Source: Polaribacter huanghezhanensis (GTDB lineage: Bacteria > Bacteroidota > Bacteroidia > Flavobacteriales > Flavobacteriaceae). From it: a DNA stretch of 64,000 bases. Both the position numbers and the translations under genes were made by a program. The stretch's first letter is position 1, and every line of letters starts with the position of its first letter. Shown here piece after piece: positions 45,828 through 53,600 of the stretch. The stretch lies in NCBI RefSeq assembly GCF_030444335.1, contig NZ_CP128595.1, positions 1,426,001 to 1,490,000 of the forward strand, written 5' to 3'. The notes beneath the pieces were generated by a model, which saw nothing but the letters and a program-made list of their open reading frames with translations, was not told the DNA's origin and ran no database searches.

Positions 45828-46016
45828 ATGTCACGTTTAAGTCAATTATTACAATATCGAAAACATCTAGAAGATAGATATCGTAGATTGTTAGAGAAAT
45901 CTAGCGATTACAGACATATTGATGAAATTAAAAGTGATAGAGCTGCTTATAAAGCGATGAAAATTCGTGGTAAATTGAATAGAATTAACTATTTAAATAA
46001 AGAGATTTCAATTTAA
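45828..46016 (+). CDS. Small basic protein, Lacal_2735-like
   Basis: A 62-residue, highly charged helical protein: [20 protein letters not shown], then [24 protein letters not shown] and [17 protein letters not shown]. It resembles short flavobacterial proteins carried under the name Lacal_2735 family, as I recall. Two helices with heptad-like spacing suggest a coiled coil. No function is known. Its end overlaps the end of the converging pyrF gene by four bases. Confidence 0.75.
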   Translation: MSRLSQLLQYRKHLEDRYRRLLEKSSDYRHIDEIKSDRAAYKAMKIRGKLNRINYLNKEISI

Positions 46017-46828
46017 TTTCTTAGAATTCCTTCCATTTCTTGTTGTAACTCTTTCGCTTTATTCTTTGCTGAACTTGCAAAATTTTCGTCATTTGAGGCA
46101 TAAATAATTCCACGGGAAGAATTGATCAACAAACCAATATTTTCTGACATTCCATATTTACAAACATCTTCTAAGTTTCCGCCTTGAGCACCAACGCCGG
46201 GAACTAATAAAAAACTATTCGGAACAATTTTTCTGATTTCTTTAAAATATTCAGCCTTCGTTGCGCCAACAACATACATTAAGTTTTCTGAGTTTTTCCA
46301 AGATTTAGAAGTTTCTAAAACTTCTTTGTACACCTCTTTTCCGTTTATAGATTTTGTTTGAAAATCAAAAGCACCTTCATTAGAAGTCAATGCTAATAAA
46401 ATGGTGTGTTTGTCTTTAAATGCTAAAAAAGGTTCAACTGAATCTTTTCCCATATAAGGAGCAACTGTAACAGAATCAAACGCTAAATCTTCAAAGAAAG
46501 CTTTTGCATACATGGTAGATGTATTTCCAATATCGCCACGTTTTGCATCCGCAATTGTAAAAATTTCTGGATAGTTGTTGTTGATGTATTGAATGGTTTT
46601 TTCAAGAGCTTTCCAACCTTTAATTCCATAAGCTTCATAAAAAGCAGTGTTCGGTTTGTAAGCAACACATAAATGATGCGTTGCGTCAATAATTGCTTTG
46701 TTAAATGCGAAAATTGGATCTTCTTCTTGTAGTAAATGTTGAGGTATTTTAGCTAGATCTACATCTAAACCAATACATAAAAACGATTTTTTCAGATGAA
46801 TTTGTTCGAGAAGTTGCTTTGTTGTCAT
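46013..46828 (-). CDS. pyrF: Orotidine-5'-phosphate decarboxylase, type 2
   Basis: Last step of UMP synthesis. A 271-residue protein from the ATG at 46828 ([20 protein letters not shown]). Catalytic signature [11 protein letters not shown] with Lys96 and the D-x-K-x-x-D array (94-99), plus [11 protein letters not shown] and the phosphate-binding [11 protein letters not shown]. The longer family form (about 270 residues) is the PyrF type 2 group. A TTG eight codons upstream is not preferred because the -7 element at 46850-46857 lies across it. Confidence 0.95.
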   Translation of the reverse strand: MTTKQLLEQIHLKKSFLCIGLDVDLAKIPQHLLQEEDPIFAFNKAIIDATHHLCVAYKPNTAFYEAYGIKGWKALEKTIQYINNNYPEIFTIADAKRGDIGNTSTMYAKAFFEDLAFDSVTVAPYMGKDSVEPFLAFKDKHTILLALTSNEGAFDFQTKSINGKEVYKEVLETSKSWKNSENLMYVVGATKAEYFKEIRKIVPNSFLLVPGVGAQGGNLEDVCKYGMSENIGLLINSSRGIIYASNDENFASSAKNKAKELQQEMEGILRN

Positions 46829-46849
46829 TAAAACAGTAATAAAGTTTAG

Positions 46850-46857
46850 CAAAGGTA
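46850..46857 (-). promoter_or_regulatory. -7 element of pyrF
   Basis: On the minus strand TACCTTTG fits TAnnTTTG, 21 bases before the pyrF ATG at 46828, and settles the start codon choice. Confidence 0.55.
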
Positions 46858-46964
46858 CTTAATTTTGATAGTTTATCTATATTTGTTTTTAATGCAAACT
46901 TATATTTTCTTTTCTTTTTGTAAGATTTTTTCTTAATTATTGACCAATTTACAAACTTTTCATC

Positions 46965-47459
46965 ATGATTAAAAAAATCCCTTTTTTTTCACTTTTAACT
47001 TCAATTTTAATTGGATGTAGCTTAAACTCTCCAAAAACTTTTTCTGAAAAAGTATTGAATGATTCTTTTTTTGATATCAATAATAAAACAATTCAATTTA
47101 AAGAAATCTTAGCAAAAAATAAAGGGCAAAAAATGCTGATAAATGTTTGGGCTTCTTGGTGTGGAGATTGCGTTGCTGGTTTTCCAAATTTAAAAGAGTT
47201 TCAAAAAAATAACCCTGAAGTAAAATATGTTTTTCTATCTATAGATCGAAGTGTTTTTAGCTGGAAAAAAGCGATAGAAAAATATAATATTAAAGGAGAA
47301 CATTATTTTATGAAAAATGGATTGAATAGTGCCTTTGGTGATTTTTTAAATTCTAATTGGATTCCGAGATATTTGGTGGTAAACGAAAAGGGTACCATAG
47401 ATTTATTCAAAGCAAAAAAGATTACCGATAAAAGCATAGCTGAAGCCTTAAAAAAATAA
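46965..47459 (+). CDS. TlpA-like thioredoxin-fold lipoprotein
   Basis: A 164-residue lipoprotein (Cys18 in SILIGC) with a thioredoxin-like domain. The active-site motif is WCGDC, Cys66 and Cys69, in LINVWASWCGDCVAGFPNLKEF; the cis-proline region is WIPRYLVV. It probably reduces or transfers disulfides in the periplasm. It is 36 bases before tpiA on the same strand, but tpiA has its own -7 element, so co-transcription is partial at best. Confidence 0.9.
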   Translation: MIKKIPFFSLLTSILIGCSLNSPKTFSEKVLNDSFFDINNKTIQFKEILAKNKGQKMLINVWASWCGDCVAGFPNLKEFQKNNPEVKYVFLSIDRSVFSWKKAIEKYNIKGEHYFMKNGLNSAFGDFLNSNWIPRYLVVNEKGTIDLFKAKKITDKSIAEALKK

Positions 47460-47461
47460 CG

Positions 47462-47469
47462 TATTTTTG
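47462..47469 (+). promoter_or_regulatory. -7 element of tpiA
   Basis: TATTTTTG, two bases after the stop codon of the thioredoxin-like gene and 26 bases before the tpiA ATG. Confidence 0.5.
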
Positions 47470-47495
47470 CAGTGTTTAACAGTAAAATAGTATCA

Positions 47496-48254
47496 ATGAG
47501 AAGTAAAATTGTTGCAGGTAATTGGAAAATGAATAATGATGCCAAGGAGACAAAAAACTTGGTAAAAGGAATTAGAAAAGCAATAAAAAGATTTCCTTTA
47601 GCAAATACAAGAGTGCTCGTTGCACCGGCATTTGTAAACTTAAGAAGCGCAAATAAAAAAGCTAAAAAATCAAACATAGAAGTTGTTGCTCAAAACATGC
47701 ATCAAGAAAATAGTGGTGCTTTTACGGGTGAAATTTCTGCGGATATGTTACAAAGTATTGGTATTAAAACCGTGATTATTGGTCATTCAGAAAGACGATC
47801 AATTTTTGGGGAAACAGATGAACTTCTTGCTCAAAAAGTAAATCAAGCAATTGAAAAAGAAATGGAAGTCATCTTTTGTTTTGGAGAGCAATTAGAAGAT
47901 AGAAAAACGGACAATCATTTTACAATTGTACAATATCAATTAGAAAAAGGATTGTTTCATTTAGAAGCGATTGCTTGGAATCAAATTGTGTTGGCATACG
48001 AACCGGTTTGGGCAATTGGTACAGGAGAAACTGCATCACCAGAACAAGCGCAAGAAATGCATGCTTTTATCAGAAAATTAGTACAAGAAAAATACAATAC
48101 AAGTGTTGCTGATAATACATCTATATTATATGGTGGAAGCGTAAAACCTTCTAACGCAAATAAAATATTTTCTAAAGAAGATGTTGATGGTGGTTTAATT
48201 GGCGGAGCATCTTTAAATATAGAAGATTTTACAGAAATTATCAAAGCAATTTAA
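47496..48254 (+). CDS. tpiA: Triosephosphate isomerase
   Basis: Glycolytic interconversion of glyceraldehyde-3-phosphate and dihydroxyacetone phosphate. 252 residues from the ATG at 47496 (MRSKIVAGNWKMNNDAKET). Catalytic Lys in NWKMN, His in VIIGHSERRSIFGE, Glu in AYEPVWAIGTG, and the phosphate loop GGSVKPSNA and GGLIGGASL. An upstream TTG adding eight residues is unnecessary. Its stop codon shares one base with the prmA start (TAATG), so prmA is translationally coupled. Confidence 0.97.
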   Translation: MRSKIVAGNWKMNNDAKETKNLVKGIRKAIKRFPLANTRVLVAPAFVNLRSANKKAKKSNIEVVAQNMHQENSGAFTGEISADMLQSIGIKTVIIGHSERRSIFGETDELLAQKVNQAIEKEMEVIFCFGEQLEDRKTDNHFTIVQYQLEKGLFHLEAIAWNQIVLAYEPVWAIGTGETASPEQAQEMHAFIRKLVQEKYNTSVADNTSILYGGSVKPSNANKIFSKEDVDGGLIGGASLNIEDFTEIIKAI

Positions 48255-49090
48255 TGGATAATATATATATAGAATATAATTTTGTTGTTGAGCCAACAGC
48301 ACCTGGTACAGAAATTTTAATTGCAGAATTAGGTTTTGCTGGATTTGAAAGTTTTGTAGAAAACGAAAATGGCGTTACAGCTTATATTCAAAAAGAAGAT
48401 TGGAATGCCGAGATTTTAGAGGATATTTCTGTTTTAAAATCTGAAGAATTCTCGATTACTTTTGATAAAAACGAAGTTGCGCAAACCAATTGGAATAGTG
48501 AATGGGAAAAGAACTTTGAAGCAATTCAGGTTGATGATCTAGTCAGTATTCGAGCGCCTTTTCATGAAGATAAAAAACTAAAATACGATATTGTTATTGA
48601 GCCAAAAATGAGTTTTGGAACAGGGCATCATGAAACAACACACATGATGATTCAGCATTTGTTAGACTTAGATTTGGAAAACAAAAAAACACTTGATATG
48701 GGTTGTGGAACTGGAATTTTAGCAATTTTTGCTGAAATGAAAGGAGCAAAACCAATTGACGGGATTGATATTGATAATTGGTGTTATTTAAACTCAATAG
48801 AAAATGCAGAACGAAATAATTGTAGCGCTATTTCGTTTTACGAAGGTGATGCAAGTTTGCTAACAACTCAGAAATATGATGTTATTATTGCGAATATTAA
48901 TAGAAATATTTTGTTGGCAGATATGAAAACGTATACAGGTTGTTTATTAGCAAACGGAGTTTTGTTACTAAGCGGATTTTACAAAGAAGATATTCCAATT
49001 ATTGATGCAGAAGTTTCTAAATATGGATTGCAATTGCAAAAGACCATCGAAAGAAATAATTGGGTTTCACTAAAATATTTAAAAGAGTAA
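48254..49090 (+). CDS. prmA: Ribosomal protein L11 methyltransferase
   Basis: Methylates L11 using S-adenosylmethionine. 278 residues; SAM motif I LDMGCGTGILAIFAEMKGA (about 153-171), preceded by EPKMSFGTGHHETTHMM, which is diagnostic of PrmA, and followed by the motif IIANINRNIL. Start overlaps the tpiA stop by one base. It is followed by clpS after 19 bases, an arrangement common in Flavobacteriia. Confidence 0.95.
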   Translation: MDNIYIEYNFVVEPTAPGTEILIAELGFAGFESFVENENGVTAYIQKEDWNAEILEDISVLKSEEFSITFDKNEVAQTNWNSEWEKNFEAIQVDDLVSIRAPFHEDKKLKYDIVIEPKMSFGTGHHETTHMMIQHLLDLDLENKKTLDMGCGTGILAIFAEMKGAKPIDGIDIDNWCYLNSIENAERNNCSAISFYEGDASLLTTQKYDVIIANINRNILLADMKTYTGCLLANGVLLLSGFYKEDIPIIDAEVSKYGLQLQKTIERNNWVSLKYLKE

Positions 49091-49109
49091 TTGTATATTT
49101 ATTTTTAAA

Positions 49110-49385
49110 ATGAGTACAAAAGAGAAAATACAAGAAGAAGTAGATGTTCTTGAAAAAGAAGTAAACCAGCACGAAATAGTGTTGTTTAATGATGATGTAA
49201 ACACTTTTGATCATGTAATAGATTCTTTGATTGATGTTTGCGAGCATACCTTAGAACAAGCAGAACAATGTTCTATTTTAGTGCATTATAAAGGAAAATG
49301 TACTGTAAAAACAGGTGCGTATAAAGATTTAAAACCAAGATGTTCTAAATTATTACAGCTAGGTTTATCAGCAGAATTGGTTTAA
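49110..49385 (+). CDS. clpS: ClpS, adaptor of the Clp protease
   Basis: A 91-residue adaptor that delivers N-degron substrates to ClpAP. Contains the conserved core VLFNDDVNTFDHVIDSLIDVCEHTLEQAEQCSILVHYKGKCTVKTG. The Asn/Asp pair and the DH of the N-end-binding pocket are present. The end (SKLLQLGLSAELV) is typical. It is co-directional with prmA (19-base gap) and one base before the next small gene. Confidence 0.94.
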   Translation: MSTKEKIQEEVDVLEKEVNQHEIVLFNDDVNTFDHVIDSLIDVCEHTLEQAEQCSILVHYKGKCTVKTGAYKDLKPRCSKLLQLGLSAELV

Positions 49386-49386
49386 T

Positions 49387-49659
49387 ATGACAAATGTATT
49401 TTTATACTATGATTTCGGTTCCTTTTTTAAAGATGAATCTGATACTTTTTCTGGAAACGAAATTTGTTATAGCGAGTTAAATCCAGAACATTTTTTAATT
49501 TTCGAAAAAGACAACGAAAAGTACAACTTGTATATTTCTAAATACAATTCAAAAAAAGATATCGGAAAAAACAAACCACTTCTTTTAGAAACCATTATCG
49601 AAAATTACGACAAAAGTATTCCTGAACATCGCGTTGCGATACGAAGATATTTTGAGTAA
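49387..49659 (+). CDS. Hypothetical small protein after clpS
   Basis: A 90-residue acidic protein, MTNVFLYYDFGSFFKDESDT at its start, with alternating strand-like segments (HFLIFEKDNEKYNLYISKYN) and a basic end. One base after clpS, so co-transcribed, and followed by a terminator. I do not recognise a family. Confidence 0.7.
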   Translation: MTNVFLYYDFGSFFKDESDTFSGNEICYSELNPEHFLIFEKDNEKYNLYISKYNSKKDIGKNKPLLLETIIENYDKSIPEHRVAIRRYFE

Positions 49660-49697
49660 GCAGCAATGTTTTTGAAGTCTTTTCTAATTTAAATATC

Positions 49698-49728
49698 AAA
49701 ACGCATCCTTTTTGGATGCGTTTTTTTT
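49698..49728. terminator. Terminator after the clpS operon
   Basis: Arms AAAACGCATCC and GGATGCGTTTT around TTTTT, followed by T; symmetric enough to serve the converging M28 peptidase gene too. Confidence 0.92.
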
Positions 49729-49748
49729 ATTTGTCTGTAAACACTTTA

Positions 49749-51296
49749 CTATCTCGTCGTTGTTATTTTTCGAGGGAGTTTTTCATCTCTTTGTGCTGTA
49801 TTATATACAAAGGAAGCAACAATTACAGCCATTTGTTTTAAGTCGTCTATTACTAAACGTTCGTAATTATCTGCATTTGTATGATGTGTTCTAGATCTGT
49901 ATTCGATAGGATCTTGAATAAATTGAAACCCTGGAATTCCAACAGCATCAAAAGCTAAATGATCCGTTCCGCCTGTATTATTTGTTGTAACTGTTGTGTT
50001 GTCAATCATATCACTAAAAGGTGTAAACCAACTTTTAAAAATTGGAACGACATCTTTATTTCCTTGTGTATAAATTCCGCGAATTCTTCCAGTTCCATTA
50101 TCAATATTAAAATACCCAGCTACTTTTTCATTTTCTTTTGTGAATTTTTTTGTTTCAGGATCTCCGAAATGATTTTTAACATAATTTCGAGAACCATGTA
50201 GGCCTTGTTCTTCTCCGTCCCAAAGGGCAATTCTTATGGTGCGTTTTGGTGTTACGCCAACAGCTTTTAAAATACGCATAGCTTCCATCATTACAATAGA
50301 GCCGGCAGCATTATCTGTTGCTCCAGTTGCTCCATGCCAAGAATCTAAATGTGCTCCTAACATTACAATTTCAGCTTTTAAATTTTTATCAGTTCCAGGA
50401 ATTTCTGCAACAACATTATGTCCGTTTAAATTTTTGGAATTGAAAGCTGTTTTAACTTCAGCTTCAATTTCTACATTTACACCGTTCTCTATTAAACGAG
50501 CCATTAAATTTGCATGTTCTGGAACCATTTCTAATTCACTAATAGATTTTGAAGCATTTTTTAAATAGCCTCTTCCGCCACCAGTAAAAAGAGTTCCATG
50601 TCGTCCGTTTTTCCCTGTAATTTGTAAGGCAACACCTTCTTTTACAAGAAAATCTCCAATTTTTTGAGTTAATTCTCTTCTCTTCATCCAGGCAGCTCTT
50701 CTTGCTTCCATATCAGTGTTGTTTCCAGTTCTTCTAGCTCTTGGTTCATTCGGTTTTTCCATTTTGTTTAGTGCTTCATTGCTCAAGCGAACTGCATCAG
50801 CTTTAAAAGTTGGAGCTTGGCTACCTGTTGCTTTTACAAGAACGATTGCACCTTTTAGTTTTCCTTTGTATTTTGCAAAATCTGCTTCAGATTTGATATC
50901 TAACATTACTACTTTTCCAGAAATAGGTCCGTTTGTTCCTTCCGACCAAGCTTTTGGAACAGCGACAAAAGACATGTAATATGGTTTTGTCATAGCAACA
51001 TAATTTTTTTCTATTTCCCAACCTTTTCCAAATTCTCCCCAAGCTTCTGTTTTAGAGTTTTGTAAACCCCATTCAGAAAGTTGGTTTACAGCATAATTTG
51101 CTGCTCTTTTGTATCCGGGTGAATTTGTTAAGCGAGCACCTGCTTTGTCAATCAATTCAAAAGCGATTTTTTCTACATGAGAATTGTTTAGTCCTTCTTT
51201 TTTAATTTTTTCAATAGTAGTTGCATCAAATAGTTCTTGTCCGAAGGAGAGTGAGATAAAAAATAATGCAGGTAAAATGAATAATTTGCGAATCAT
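49749..51296 (-). CDS. M28 family exported aminopeptidase (carboxypeptidase Q-like)
   Basis: A 515-residue exported zinc peptidase with signal MIRKLFILPALFFISLSFGQ. The metal site is in MLGAHLDSWHGATGATDNAAG (His and bridging Asp) with LWDGEEQGLHGS (catalytic and ligand Glu), then FNIDNGTGRIRGIY and NTGGTDHLAFDAVGIP. A protease-associated-type insertion (about 115-250) includes an Arg-rich stretch. Members release N-terminal amino acids from peptides; the 'Q' type is close to plasma glutamate carboxypeptidase. It ends close to the converging clpS operon terminator. Confidence 0.93.
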   Translation of the reverse strand: MIRKLFILPALFFISLSFGQELFDATTIEKIKKEGLNNSHVEKIAFELIDKAGARLTNSPGYKRAANYAVNQLSEWGLQNSKTEAWGEFGKGWEIEKNYVAMTKPYYMSFVAVPKAWSEGTNGPISGKVVMLDIKSEADFAKYKGKLKGAIVLVKATGSQAPTFKADAVRLSNEALNKMEKPNEPRARRTGNNTDMEARRAAWMKRRELTQKIGDFLVKEGVALQITGKNGRHGTLFTGGGRGYLKNASKSISELEMVPEHANLMARLIENGVNVEIEAEVKTAFNSKNLNGHNVVAEIPGTDKNLKAEIVMLGAHLDSWHGATGATDNAAGSIVMMEAMRILKAVGVTPKRTIRIALWDGEEQGLHGSRNYVKNHFGDPETKKFTKENEKVAGYFNIDNGTGRIRGIYTQGNKDVVPIFKSWFTPFSDMIDNTTVTTNNTGGTDHLAFDAVGIPGFQFIQDPIEYRSRTHHTNADNYERLVIDDLKQMAVIVASFVYNTAQRDEKLPRKITTTR

Positions 51297-51417
51297 AGTT
51301 TTAAAATTTAGTGATTATTGTTTGTTTTTTAGATGTTGATTATCAAGTATTTTTGATAAATATATGTAAAAACTAATTAATTAAAAGAAGATGCTAGAAT
51401 TCAGAATTGTTGTAAAT

Positions 51418-51449
51418 AAAAAAACGCATCAATTTTGATGCGTTTTTTT
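51418..51449. terminator. Terminator of tRNA-Arg
   Basis: Arms AAAAAACGCATCAA and TTGATGCGTTTTTT; on the minus strand it begins three bases after the tRNA 3' end. Confidence 0.9.
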
Positions 51450-51452
51450 GTG

Positions 51453-51526
51453 TGACCACGGCTGGATTCAAACCAGCAACCTCTTGAGCCGTAATCAAGT
51501 GCGCTATTCAGTTGCGCCACGTGGCC
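51453..51526 (-). tRNA. tRNA-Arg (ACG)
   Basis: On the minus strand a 74-base tRNA: acceptor GGCCACG against CGTGGTC (one G-T pair), D arm with GCGCAACTGAATAGCGC, anticodon stem CTTGA/TCAAG around loop TTACGGC with anticodon ACG, T arm containing GGTTTGAATCC. A34 would be deaminated to inosine. CCA is not encoded. Confidence 0.95.
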
Positions 51527-51570
51527 GTAAGCGGCTGCAAATATAGTTGCTATTTTTTAATTTTGAAAAT

Positions 51571-51801
51571 CTATTCTGCTATTTCTTTTTTAAATTCTTC
51601 TATGATTGGCGTTGCTTTTTCTAAATCAGAGCCATAGATAAATAATTCAATATTGTCAATAGCTAAGCCAAAACCGCCAAGTCTTGCAGATTCGTGATGA
51701 TTTTTAATTAAACTTGGTATTTTTTCTTTATCAAGTAAGTAGCTTAATCTATCAATAAGTATTGATGTTCCTGTAAATATTTTTATATGTTCTTTTGTCA
51801 T
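51571..51801 (-). CDS. DUF2007 family protein
   Basis: A 76-residue protein, MTKEHIKIFTGTSILIDRLS, then LLDKEKIPSLIKNHHESARLGGFG and IELFIYGSDLEKATPIIEEF. These are the marks of DUF2007, a small PII-like ferredoxin-fold domain sometimes called putative signal-transducing protein. Function unknown. It lies 12 bases after the 50-residue gene at 51814-51966 on the same strand, so these are likely co-transcribed. Confidence 0.88.
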   Translation of the reverse strand: MTKEHIKIFTGTSILIDRLSYLLDKEKIPSLIKNHHESARLGGFGLAIDNIELFIYGSDLEKATPIIEEFKKEIAE

Positions 51802-51813
51802 ATTTATATGATT

Positions 51814-51966
51814 TTAGTCTAATGATTTCATGGTAACATATGCCCTCCAGCCAATAATAGCTAATTGTATTTTTGATGCCTTGCTTATGTCTAATTGCTT
51901 TTTTGTAAATGAAGGTAAAACAACCTTATTTACGTTGGCTACTATTTTAAAAAAATGTTTTTTCAT
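51814..51966 (-). CDS. Conserved 50-residue flavobacterial protein
   Basis: A complete short frame from ATG at 51966 to TAA at 51814: MKKHFFKIVANVNKVVLPSF, then TKKQLDISKASKIQLAIIGW and RAYVTMKSLD. It is basic and probably helical. I recall similar short flavobacterial proteins with the ending IIGWRYYVTKNSL that databases sometimes name SsrA-binding protein, which seems a misassignment because SmpB is much longer. It is 31 bases downstream of the secreted protein gene and 12 bases before the DUF2007 gene. Confidence 0.75.
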   Translation of the reverse strand: MKKHFFKIVANVNKVVLPSFTKKQLDISKASKIQLAIIGWRAYVTMKSLD

Positions 51967-51997
51967 CTGTTTAAATATACTTCATTTGATGTTGATA

Positions 51998-52414
51998 TCA
52001 AAATGATTTTTTCTCTGATTTTGAATCTGTAAAGGTAAATTCTAAAGTAGTACTTTTTGTGGCGATTGCTATTCCATTTAATTCTCCAACTTTAATATTC
52101 GGAATTGGTTTTCCTCTGTCGTAAAAAGTAACTTCAGAGTTGCTTCTTTTGTTTTTTACTGTAATGGTAATTTTAATAATTTCATTTTGTTTGTTGAATT
52201 TTAAATTACTATAGGTAAAAAATAAGCTTTCTTTTGCTAGATTTTTTTTAAAATCACTTAGTTTTTCTATTGTAAAATCTTTGGTAATTGTTTCTGTAAA
52301 ACCGTTAAATCTAGTTTGTAAGAAGGATTTTTTTTCTTGAGCAATTATAGTGCTGCTAAATAATAATGTAAAAATTAAAGCAGAAAAAAGAAATATATAG
52401 TTGTGTTTTATCAT
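51998..52414 (-). CDS. Hypothetical secreted protein
   Basis: A 138-residue exported protein with signal MIKHNYIFLFSALIFTLLFSSTIIAQ. The mature part starts EKKSFLQTRFNGFTETITKD and has beta-type segments (EIIKITITVKNKRSNSEVTF, TTLEFTFTDSKS). It may belong to a family of short secreted flavobacterial proteins, but I do not recognise it. It heads a possible three-gene unit with the two small genes downstream. Confidence 0.65.
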   Translation of the reverse strand: MIKHNYIFLFSALIFTLLFSSTIIAQEKKSFLQTRFNGFTETITKDFTIEKLSDFKKNLAKESLFFTYSNLKFNKQNEIIKITITVKNKRSNSEVTFYDRGKPIPNIKVGELNGIAIATKSTTLEFTFTDSKSEKKSF

Positions 52415-52536
52415 AAAAATGCACTTAATTTTTTACACAAATAAAAACAAAAGATAAAAGTAATTTTTTTAAAATGAAATAAAGAGAAATCTGTTCAAAA
52501 ATTCTAATTATACTATCTTCGCATAAAATTAAATAC

Positions 52537-53472
52537 ATGGAGTTTTTATATCTAATCTTAGGGCTAATTTTATTGATTTCTGGAGGTAATTGGTTGTTGA
52601 AAGCAGCAGTTGCAATATCTTTAAAATTAAATATCCCTAAAATTGTAATTGGTATGACGGTGGTTTCTTTTGCAACATCGGCGCCAGAATTAATTGTTAG
52701 TGTAAAATCTGCATTAAACGGTTTTCCAGATTTAGCTTTAGGAAATGTTGTGGGTTCTAATATTGCCAATTTAGGGTTGGTTTTAGGAATTACAGTTGTC
52801 TTGTCTAAGATTGATGTTCAGAAAAGTTTCTATAAAACCGATTGGCCTGTAATGATGATTGCGTCAGGGTTGTTGTTTTATTTTTTGTACAATGATAAAG
52901 TGATCGATTCTTATGAAGGTGTCATCTTGTTTTCTTGTTTGATTTTATTTTTAATTTATTTATTGCGTTTTCAAAAACAAGCAGTTGTTGATGAAATGCC
53001 AGAAGATGATGAAATGTTGCCTTTGTATAAAATAGCATTATTTTTTACGATTGGCGGAGTAGGATTGTGGGCTGGATCTGAGTTTTTAATAAAAGGAGCC
53101 GTAGATTTAGCAAAAGACTTTGGAGTTAGCGAACGTATAATTGGTGTAACAGTTGTTTCTGTCGGAACAAGTATTCCAGAATTAGCAGCTTCCGTAATTG
53201 CAGTGCTTAAAAAAGAAAAAGCAATTTCCCTCGGAAACTTAATAGGATCTAATATTTTTAACATTTTTGGGGTTTTAGGGATCACGGCAATGATTACACC
53301 AATACGGTTAAAAGATATTGAGTTGTTAGATTATGATATTTTTTGGATGCTAGGAATTTCCTTCTTAATACTTCCTCTTGTATTTTTTCCAAGAAAATTA
53401 AGACTAGATTGGAAAGACGGATTTATCTTATTGGTATTATATGGAATCTTTATTTTTACTACAATAAGCTAA
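52537..53472 (+). CDS. Calcium/sodium antiporter of the CaCA family
   Basis: A 311-residue inner-membrane exchanger with two homologous five-helix halves. The alpha repeats are ATSAPELIVSVKSAL with GNVVGSNIANLGLVLG (about 48-90), and VGTSIPELAASVIAVLKKEKAISLGNLIGSNIFNIFGVLG (about 209-249). The acidic loop DEMPEDDEML lies between the halves. YrbG-like in length. A -7-like TATCTTCG (52514-52521) lies upstream. It is transcribed alone. Confidence 0.93.
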   Translation: MEFLYLILGLILLISGGNWLLKAAVAISLKLNIPKIVIGMTVVSFATSAPELIVSVKSALNGFPDLALGNVVGSNIANLGLVLGITVVLSKIDVQKSFYKTDWPVMMIASGLLFYFLYNDKVIDSYEGVILFSCLILFLIYLLRFQKQAVVDEMPEDDEMLPLYKIALFFTIGGVGLWAGSEFLIKGAVDLAKDFGVSERIIGVTVVSVGTSIPELAASVIAVLKKEKAISLGNLIGSNIFNIFGVLGITAMITPIRLKDIELLDYDIFWMLGISFLILPLVFFPRKLRLDWKDGFILLVLYGIFIFTTIS

Positions 53473-53515
53473 TTTTATAGCTTTTATTCAAGAAAATATA
53501 ACTTTTTTTAAAGTT

Positions 53516-53571
53516 TACCCCTATTTTTTTAGGGGTATTTTTATTTTAAAAGTAATTTTTGTGTACTTTTG
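53516..53571 (+). promoter_or_regulatory. Dyad and -7 element of the glutamine synthetase gene
   Basis: Dyad with arms TACCCCTA (53516-53523) and TAGGGGTA (53530-53537), then 26 bases, then -7 TACTTTTG (53564-53571), 30 bases before the start codon. No TTG lies at -33, so an activator bound at the dyad would fit. The core ACCCC/GGGGT resembles the dyads at 13860 and 63334. Confidence 0.6.
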
Positions 53572-53600
53572 CCCTATCTAATTTTAATTTTAAATAAAAA

